Assembly: GCA_016205045.1 (NCBI GenBank) | Contig: JACQJM010000081.1 | Location: 1-12,354 of the forward strand | Length of the DNA: 12,354 nt | Source: Elusimicrobiota bacterium | GTDB taxonomy: Bacteria > Elusimicrobiota > Elusimicrobia > JACQJN01 | Direction of reading: 5' to 3' | In this document: piece after piece, positions 7,457 to 12,354 of the stretch | Layout of the letters: each line of letters begins with the position of its first letter | Numbering within the stretch: the first letter of the stretch is position 1 | Program-made: the position numbers and the translations under genes | The notes under the pieces: model-generated | Database searches by the model: none | What the model was told of the DNA's origin: nothing | What the model saw: the letters and a program-made list of their open reading frames with translations, nothing else

Positions 7457-9555
7457 TGCCCAGACAGTTCACTCTAGATAAAGTTCGCAATATCGGAATC
7501 ATCGCCCACATCGACGCAGGGAAAACTACGACGACCGAACGGATTCTCTACTATACCGGCCGCATCCACAAGATCGGAGAGGTGCATGAGGGAACCACCA
7601 CCACGGACTGGATGCCTCAGGAAAGAGAGCGGGGGATTACCATCACGGCGGCAGCCACCTACTGCACGTGGAGAGATTGTCAGGTCAATATTATTGATAC
7701 GCCAGGCCACGTGGATTTTACGGCCGAAGTGGAACGCTCTCTGAGAGTGTTGGACGGAGCGATAGTTGTTTTTGACGGAGTGCAGGGAGTAGAGCCTCAA
7801 TCCGAAACGGTGTGGCGCCAGGCAGACCGCTACCATGTTCCTCGTATCGCCTACATCAATAAAATGGATAGAACGGGGGCCGATTTTTATATGTCGGCCG
7901 ACTCCATTAAGCAGAAGCTGGGGGGAAATTCTTGCCCCATTCAGCTCCCCATTGGGGCTGAAGATAAATTTAAGGGAATCATCGATTTGATTGAGATGAA
8001 AGCCAAGGTTTGGGCAGGGGAAGAGTTGGGAACCAAATTTGAGGTGGTGGAAATTCCGACGGACATGCTGGAGAAAGCCAAGGAATATCGGGAGCATCTT
8101 TTGGAAAAGGTAGCTGAGTTTGATGATGCTTTCATGGAAAAATATCTGGAGGGGAAGCATGATTTTACTCCGGAGGATCTGCGGCGTCTTTTAAGAAAAG
8201 GCGTAGTCCAGGGTAAAATTTTCCCAGTTTTGTGCGGTTCTTCTTATAAAAACAAAGGGGTGCAGCCGCTTCTGGATGCGGTGTGTGACTATTTGCCATC
8301 TCCACAGGATCTGCCACCCCTGGAAGTAACCAATCCTCATACGGATAAAAAAGAGACGCGCGAGCACAAAGATTCGGCACCCTTTAGTGCCTTGTTGTTC
8401 AAGATTCAGACCGATCCTTACGTGGGGAAATTAGCATTTTTTCGAGTGTACTCGGGGCAGCTCAAGCAGGGAGATCCGGTTTACTTTTCCCGTCGCCGAC
8501 AGACAGAGCGTGTGGGCCGCATCCTGAGGATGCACGCCAATAAGCGCGAAGAGATTAAAGAACTTTTTGCTGGAGATATTGCCGCGACCGTGGCATTGAA
8601 GAGCGCAGCGGTCGGTGAAACCATGTGCGCAGAGAACACCCCCGCCCTTTTGGAGGCGATGAAATTTCCTGAGCCTGTGATTTCGGTGGCGATTGAGCCC
8701 AAATCCAAGGCGGATGAAGAGAAAATGGGTATTGCTTTGGGACGACTGGCGGAAGAAGACCAAACTTTTCGGATCAAGTCTGATGCCGAGACCAACCAAA
8801 CTGTTATTTCGGGCATGGGAGAATTGCATTTGGAGATCATTGTGGATCGGATGCAGAGGGAGTTTAATGTGCAGGCCAACGTGGGACGTCCTCAGGTGGC
8901 CTATAAAGAAACCATCCGCAAAAAGATAATGCAAGAAGGAAAGTACATCCGCCAATCGGGAGGTCGCGGCCAGTATGGGCACGTTTTCTTAGAGCTAGAA
9001 CCTCTAGAGATAGGCAAGGGCTTTGAATTCGTGGACAAGATCAAGCAGGGGCGTATTCCTAAGGAGTACATCCCCGCAGTGGAAAAAGGTTGTCGCGAGG
9101 CTTTGGATGGGGGAGCTTTAGCGGGGTATCCCATTGTGGACGTTCGGGCTACTGTGGTGGATGGTTCTTTTCATGAGGTGGACTCTTCGGAAATGGCATT
9201 CAAAATCGCCTCAGCCATGGCCTTTCGGGCGGGAGCAAAAAAAGCCAATCCTGTTTTATTGGAACCCATCATGAAATTTGAGGTGGTGACCCCCGAACAG
9301 TATATGGGGGATGTGATCGGGGATCTGAACTCGCGCAGGGCCAAGATCATGGAAATGGGCAATCGTGGCAATATCAAGTTTATCCAGGGAACGGTTCCCC
9401 TTTCTGAAATGTTCGGCTACGCGACCGCGGTGCGATCTATTTCCCAGGGCCGGGCATCCTTTACTCTGGAGCCCAGCCATTATGAAGAGGTTCCTGGCAA
9501 CATTGCTAGAGGCATCGTGGAGAAGAGAACAGCCAGCGAGGCCTCGGCAAGATAA
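7456..9555 (+). CDS. fusA: Elongation factor G
   Basis: EF-G is the GTPase that drives tRNA and mRNA translocation on the ribosome. The 699-residue protein has full length for the family. GTPase motifs are G1 AHIDAGKT (17-24), the switch I region RERGITITAAAT, G3 DTPGH (81-85) and G4 NKMD (135-138). The later blocks SGMGELHLEII and RQSGGRGQYGHV belong to domains III and IV. The C-terminal block GYATAVRSISQGRASFTLEP is typical of domain V. The ATG overlaps the NYN stop by one base and is preceded by AGGAAG (7443-7448) with a 7-nt spacer. tuf follows after 104 nt that hold a repeat element. Confidence 0.99.
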   Translation: MPRQFTLDKVRNIGIIAHIDAGKTTTTERILYYTGRIHKIGEVHEGTTTTDWMPQERERGITITAAATYCTWRDCQVNIIDTPGHVDFTAEVERSLRVLDGAIVVFDGVQGVEPQSETVWRQADRYHVPRIAYINKMDRTGADFYMSADSIKQKLGGNSCPIQLPIGAEDKFKGIIDLIEMKAKVWAGEELGTKFEVVEIPTDMLEKAKEYREHLLEKVAEFDDAFMEKYLEGKHDFTPEDLRRLLRKGVVQGKIFPVLCGSSYKNKGVQPLLDAVCDYLPSPQDLPPLEVTNPHTDKKETREHKDSAPFSALLFKIQTDPYVGKLAFFRVYSGQLKQGDPVYFSRRRQTERVGRILRMHANKREEIKELFAGDIAATVALKSAAVGETMCAENTPALLEAMKFPEPVISVAIEPKSKADEEKMGIALGRLAEEDQTFRIKSDAETNQTVISGMGELHLEIIVDRMQREFNVQANVGRPQVAYKETIRKKIMQEGKYIRQSGGRGQYGHVFLELEPLEIGKGFEFVDKIKQGRIPKEYIPAVEKGCREALDGGALAGYPIVDVRATVVDGSFHEVDSSEMAFKIASAMAFRAGAKKANPVLLEPIMKFEVVTPEQYMGDVIGDLNSRRAKIMEMGNRGNIKFIQGTVPLSEMFGYATAVRSISQGRASFTLEPSHYEEVPGNIARGIVEKRTASEASAR

Positions 9556-9560
9556 AATGA

Positions 9561-9643
9561 ACGCAATACGCAATACGCAATACGCAATTCGTGAGAAAAT
9601 TGCTGAAGACCTTTTGCGGATCGCGGATCGCGGATCGCGAATC
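9561..9643. repeat. Paired heptad arrays of different sequence (fusA-tuf gap)
   Basis: The left array is four perfect tandem copies of ACGCAAT (9561-9588). The right array is GCGGATC three times, then GCGAATC (9616-9643). Laid antiparallel, about five of every seven positions pair, so the two arms form an imperfect hairpin around a loop of about 27 nt. Period and layout match the other gaps, but the words and the loop do not. Confidence 0.85.
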
Positions 9644-9648
9644 ACTTC

Positions 9649-9653
9649 AGGAG
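9649..9653 (+). promoter_or_regulatory. Shine-Dalgarno of tuf
   Basis: AGGAG with a 6-nt spacer to the ATG at 9660 fixes the tuf start. An in-frame upstream ATT at 9591 lies within the repeat region and has no such site. Confidence 0.8.
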
Positions 9654-9659
9654 ATAAAC

Positions 9660-10855
<1,196 letters not shown>

Positions 10856-10856
<1 letters not shown>

Positions 10857-10940
10857 TTCGAGGTTCTACGTTCGAAGTTCTAAGTTGAATAAGGAACTTC
10901 CTTGAAGAAAACTTAGAACGTAGAACTTAGCACTTAGAAC
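10856..10940. repeat. Heptad-armed palindromic element, copy 3 (tuf-rpmG gap), loop inverted
   Basis: Both arms are exactly 31 nt (10856-10886 and 10910-10940), and 25 of 31 positions pair without gaps, including an uninterrupted 10 bp at the loop end. The 23-nt loop (10887-10909) contains AAGGAACTTCCTT. Its reverse complement, not its forward strand, aligns with the loops of copies 1, 2 and 4. The first base of the element is the last base of the tuf stop codon. Confidence 0.9.
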
Positions 10941-10941
10941 T

Positions 10942-10960
10942 GTTTTCGCGGAGCGAAAAC
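10942..10960 (+). promoter_or_regulatory. Perfect hairpin holding the rpmG Shine-Dalgarno
   Basis: GTTTTCGC (10942-10949) and GCGAAAAC (10953-10960) form a perfect 8-bp stem with the 3-nt loop GGA. GGAG (10950-10953) is thus presented in the loop and first stem base, 9 nt before the rpmG ATG at 10963. The stem ends 2 nt before the start codon. Confidence 0.7.
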
Positions 10961-10962
10961 AT

Positions 10963-11118
10963 ATGGGCGATCGGGTTACTTTTTCCTTGAGCTGCACCGC
11001 GTGTAAAAATCGTAATTACCATTTTGCACGAGGCAGGAAAAAAGATTTTAAGCTGGAGCTAAATAAATTCTGCAGAGCCTGCGGCAAACATACGCCGCAC
11101 AAAGAAACCAAAGAGTAG
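10963..11118 (+). CDS. rpmG: 50S ribosomal protein L33 (zinc-binding form)
   Basis: L33 is a small protein of the 50S subunit near the tRNA exit site. The 51-residue product has the L33 pattern: CTAC (C11 and C14), then NYHFARGRKK, then CRAC (C37 and C40) and a basic C-terminus. Four cysteines in two CxxC pairs mark the zinc-binding (C+) form. A GGAG 9 nt upstream, presented in a hairpin, supports the start. The position between tuf and tRNA-Trp/secE is classic for rpmG. Confidence 0.95.
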   Translation: MGDRVTFSLSCTACKNRNYHFARGRKKDFKLELNKFCRACGKHTPHKETKE

Positions 11119-11133
11119 TGATCCCAATCTATA

Positions 11134-11295
11134 CAGGAAGGGGGTTCAGCCTTCCTGGCCGGGTGCCGATAGCATCCTGGCACCCTGGCCGAAGGCGACG
11201 ATTTAATGGGGGAAACCAGGGTTGCCCCCTTGTAAAGCACCGCCCGCAGCAACTCCTTACGAAGGGCGGCCATCAGGCCCTGCCAGAAGGCAGGG
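11134..11295. repeat. GC-rich cluster of nested hairpins, possible structured RNA
   Basis: Five stem-loops are visible between rpmG and tRNA-Trp. H1: CAGGAAGG/CCTTCCTG (11134-11141, 11150-11157). H2: GGCCGGGTGCC with GGCACCC-T-GGCC (11157-11167, 11179-11190). H3: GGGGG/CCCCC (11208-11212, 11225-11229), with inner AAC/GTT and outer TTTA/TAAA pairs. H4: CCGCCC/GGGCGG (11240-11245, 11264-11269). H5: CCCTGCC/GGCAGGG with an AGAA loop (11278-11295). CCTTC at 11150 can pair instead with GAAGG at 11191-11195, so H1 and an extended H2 exclude each other. I see no convincing protein reading and recognise no RNA family. It could be a cis-regulatory leader, a trans-acting RNA or stacked REP-like repeats. 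Confidence 0.6.
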
Positions 11296-11306
11296 TGCGG
11301 ATAGAG

Positions 11307-11378
11307 GGGGGCGTAGTTTCAATGGTAAAACGTCGGTCTCCAAAACCGAAGTTCAGGGTTCGAGTCCTTGCGCCCCCG
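11307..11378 (+). tRNA. tRNA-Trp (anticodon CCA)
   Basis: A full 72-nt cloverleaf is present. The acceptor stem is GGGGGCG (11307-11313) with CGCCCCC (11371-11377), and the discriminator is G at 11378. The D stem is GTTT/AAAC. The anticodon stem is TCGGT/ACCGA with loop CTCCAAA, giving anticodon CCA (11340-11342), which reads UGG. The T arm is CAGGG/CCTTG with loop TTCGAGT. The 3' CCA is not encoded and must be added after transcription. tRNA-Trp just upstream of secE-nusG is a common bacterial arrangement. Confidence 0.96.
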
Positions 11379-11381
11379 TAT

Positions 11382-11402
11382 CTGATCTCTACAGGAGATC
11401 AG
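11382..11402 (+). promoter_or_regulatory. Hairpin directly downstream of tRNA-Trp
   Basis: CTGATCTC (11382-11389) and GAGATCAG (11395-11402) form a perfect 8-bp stem with loop TACAG, starting 3 nt after the tRNA discriminator base. No T tract follows, so it is not a standard terminator. It may mark the tRNA 3'-processing boundary or protect the downstream secE-nusG message. Confidence 0.55.
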
Positions 11403-11403
11403 G

Positions 11404-11486
11404 GTTCTAGGTGCTAAGTTCTATGTTCCAAGCTCTTAAGAAAATATCCTATTCCAACTTAGAACTTCGAACCTCGAACTTAGAAC
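11404..11486. repeat. Heptad-armed palindromic element, copy 4 (tRNA-Trp-secE gap)
   Basis: The arms are 31 nt each (11404-11434 and 11456-11486), and 23 of 31 positions pair. Words are of the GTTCTAG, GTGCTAA and AACTTCG types. The 21-nt loop (11435-11455) reads CTTAAGAAAATATCCTATT, then CC; this is the most diverged version of the shared loop. The secE-proximal hairpin follows after one base. Confidence 0.87.
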
Positions 11487-11487
11487 T

Positions 11488-11506
11488 GTTTTTGCGCTGC
11501 AAAAAC
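11488..11506 (+). promoter_or_regulatory. Perfect start-proximal hairpin of secE, lacking a Shine-Dalgarno
   Basis: GTTTTTGC (11488-11495) and GCAAAAAC (11499-11506) form a perfect 8-bp stem with loop GCT, ending 2 nt before the secE ATG. Where rpoC, rpsG and rpmG have GGAG, this copy has GCTG (11496-11499). The geometry is kept but the anti-16S match is lost. Confidence 0.65.
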
Positions 11507-11508
11507 CA

Positions 11509-11706
11509 ATGAACCTATCCACCATCCCCCAATTTTTTAAAGAAGCCTACGCGGAATTGCGGAAAGCGACTTGGCTGTCTCGAAAAGAGGTGATAGGTTC
11601 CACGGTAGTCATCATCATCCTCGTCATGATCATGGCGATGTATGTCAGTTTCACGGATTTTGTACTTTCTATATTTGTCGGCTCTTTGCTAGGAGGAACA
11701 AGGTAA
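11509..11706 (+). CDS. secE: Preprotein translocase subunit SecE
   Basis: SecE clamps SecY in the SecYEG inner-membrane protein channel. The 65-residue product is the short, single-span form. An amphipathic N-terminal part, FFKEAYAELRKATWLSRKEV, holds the conserved E-L-x-K-x-x-W signature. One membrane helix follows (about residues 29-55, STVVIIILVMIMAMYVSF onward). The position upstream of nusG, with tRNA-Trp before it, confirms the identity. No Shine-Dalgarno is visible next to the ATG. The stop codon abuts the nusG start, and the nusG ribosome binding site lies inside secE. Confidence 0.97.
   Translation: MNLSTIPQFFKEAYAELRKATWLSRKEVIGSTVVIIILVMIMAMYVSFTDFVLSIFVGSLLGGTR
11691..11696 (+). 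promoter_or_regulatory. Shine-Dalgarno of nusG inside secE
   Basis: AGGAGG lies within the last codons of secE, 10 nt before the nusG ATG at 11707. It is the strongest ribosome binding site in the window and contrasts with the repeat-embedded sites elsewhere. Confidence 0.85.
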
Positions 11707-12237
11707 ATGGATAGGGGTTGGTACGTGGTTCACACGCAGTCTGGGTACGAAAATAAAGTTAAAGATACCCTGGAACAACGAGCGCAGATTCAGAACATGG
11801 CCTCAAAAATATACCAGGTGCTTATTCCCACCGAAGAAGTGGTGGAGATTAAGAAAAATAAACGCGTGGTCAAAAAAAGAAAGTTTTTTCCGGGCTATGT
11901 TCTTCTGGATATGACGGTGGATAATGAAACTTACTGGCTAGTGAAGAACATTCCCGGCGTCACGGGATTTTTAGGAGATCCCAAGCCCACCCCCCTGCCC
12001 CAAGAAGAAATACAGGGCATTTTGGAGCTTACCACCTCTTCTGCGGAGAGCAAACCCAAACCCGCGGTTCAATTTGAGCGGGGAGAAACCGTCCGCATTA
12101 CCGATGGCCCTTTCCGTCACTTTATCGGAGCGGTGGAAGACGTGAACGAACCCAAGGCAAAACTAAAGGCGATGGTCACCATCTTCGGCCGTCCCACGCC
12201 TGTGGAATTAGATTTCTTGCAAGTAGAGAAAATATAA
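11707..12237 (+). CDS. nusG: Transcription termination/antitermination factor NusG
   Basis: NusG binds RNA polymerase at the clamp helices and suppresses pausing. Through its C-terminal domain it contacts Rho or ribosomal protein S10. The 176-residue protein has the usual two parts. The NGN domain (about 1-105) has GWYVVHTQSGYENKVK and KRKFFPGYVLLDM. The KOW domain (about 120-176) has FERGETVRITDGPFRHFIGAVEDVN and the ending VELDFLQVEKI. The ATG directly follows the secE stop with no gap, so translation is coupled. rplK begins 97 nt downstream across a repeat element. Confidence 0.98.
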   Translation: MDRGWYVVHTQSGYENKVKDTLEQRAQIQNMASKIYQVLIPTEEVVEIKKNKRVVKKRKFFPGYVLLDMTVDNETYWLVKNIPGVTGFLGDPKPTPLPQEEIQGILELTTSSAESKPKPAVQFERGETVRITDGPFRHFIGAVEDVNEPKAKLKAMVTIFGRPTPVELDFLQVEKI

Positions 12238-12239
12238 CT

Positions 12240-12244
12240 GGAGG
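12240..12244 (+). promoter_or_regulatory. GGAGG stranded upstream of the rplK repeat element
   Basis: GGAGG lies 2 nt after the nusG stop and about 90 nt before the rplK ATG. Little resembling a Shine-Dalgarno lies nearer the ATG. The sequence between is a hairpin whose base pairs would bring GGAGG back to about 16 unpaired nt from the start codon. It may be the original rplK site. Confidence 0.45.
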
Positions 12245-12248
12245 CGAA

Positions 12249-12322
12249 ATTAAGAGATTAAGTGATTAAGAAATTAAGACCTTTATAAAGTTCCTAATCA
12301 CCCAATTACCTAATCTCTTAAT
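12249..12322. repeat. Octad-armed palindromic element (nusG-rplK gap)
   Basis: The left arm repeats AGATTAAG-type octamers and the right arm CTTAATCA-type octamers. The base of the stem is 12 uninterrupted pairs: ATTAAGAGATTA (12249-12260) with TAATCTCTTAAT (12311-12322). The central part contains AAAGTTCCTAATCA, resembling the loop core of the heptad elements, although the arm words and the period differ. Confidence 0.8.
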
Positions 12323-12334
12323 CACAGTAGAAAA

Positions 12335-12354
12335 ATGGCTAAAAAAGTTAAAAC
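12335..12354 (+). CDS. rplK: 50S ribosomal protein L11, first codons (3' truncated by window edge)
   Basis: Only MAKKVK and part of a seventh codon are visible. This matches the usual start of L11, and rplK is the normal gene after nusG. L11 forms part of the GTPase-associated centre of the 50S subunit. The nearest upstream bases, CAGTAGAAAA, give a weak ribosome binding site. Confidence 0.8.

Noticed and set aside
7474..8160. 228-codon minus-strand frame within fusA
   Set aside because: It is antisense to the conserved GTPase domain of fusA and has low-complexity translation without a ribosome binding site.
9561..9643. CRISPR array
   Set aside because: Units are only 7 nt and contiguous with no spacers, and no cas genes are near. 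The dispersed palindromes also lack repeat-spacer spacing.
9591..9659. Extended tuf start (23 extra codons) through the heptad repeat
   Set aside because: EF-Tu homologs begin MAK at the position encoded at 9660, which has AGGAG 6 nt upstream. The extension is encoded by tandem repeats.
11119..11306. RNase P RNA, SRP RNA, tmRNA or a common riboswitch
   Set aside because: None of the motifs I know for these RNAs can be found, and the region is too short for the first and third.
11118..11417. Plus-strand frame of 99 codons running through the hairpin cluster and tRNA-Trp
   Set aside because: It passes through a complete tRNA gene and strong palindromes. The peptide looks like translated structured RNA.

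Overview
This 12.35 kb window is a core transcription/translation locus with every gene on the + strand. Order: rpoB (3' part), rpoC, rpsL, rpsG, a NYN-domain protein gene, fusA, tuf, rpmG, tRNA-Trp(CCA), secE, nusG and the first codons of rplK. All standard genes look intact. The organism is a Gram-negative-type (Gracilicutes-like) bacterium, judged from the insertion in the RpoC trigger loop. The EF-Tu switch I sequence (R57-DATKILT-V65) resembles what I recall from Planctomycetes and relatives. With the intergenic repeat style this suggests the PVC superphylum, perhaps Omnitrophota; that placement is inference.

Layout: rpoB and rpoC are separated by 147 nt, and rpoC runs 2 nt into rpsL. 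After 142 nt comes rpsG, then the NYN gene, which overlaps fusA by 1 nt. tuf follows after 104 nt. Next come a 51-residue rpmG, a GC-rich patch of nested hairpins, tRNA-Trp, and secE-nusG-rplK. The usual bacterial order is (tuf)-rpmG-trnW-secE-nusG-rplKAJL-rpoBC-rpsL-rpsG-fusA-tuf. Here the fusA side and the secE side meet at a single tuf, so the cluster is permuted, or two tuf copies have been merged in assembly.

The most unusual content is between the genes. Four gaps (before rpoC, rpsG, rpmG and secE) each hold a palindromic element whose arms are tandem heptanucleotides (GTTCTAA/TTAGAAC type). The standard arm is 31 nt, and a 20-23 nt loop carries a conserved core near AAGGAAGTTCCTTATTC. 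One copy has its loop inverted. Each palindrome is followed at once by a second hairpin (GTTTTTGC...GCAAAAAC type) ending 2-3 nt before the start codon. In three of the four it contains the Shine-Dalgarno GGAG exactly 9 nt from ATG. Related elements with different words lie before tuf (ACGCAAT/GCGGATC heptads) and rplK (octads), and a two-unit remnant precedes the NYN gene. This looks like a modular, spreading intergenic repeat that has captured the ribosome binding sites of essential genes.

How the genes work together: RpoB and RpoC form the RNA polymerase active site and NusG tunes its elongation. S12, S7, L33 and L11 are ribosomal proteins. EF-G and EF-Tu drive elongation, and SecE belongs to the Sec translocon. 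The NYN protein is a predicted RNase or RNA-binding protein set among them.
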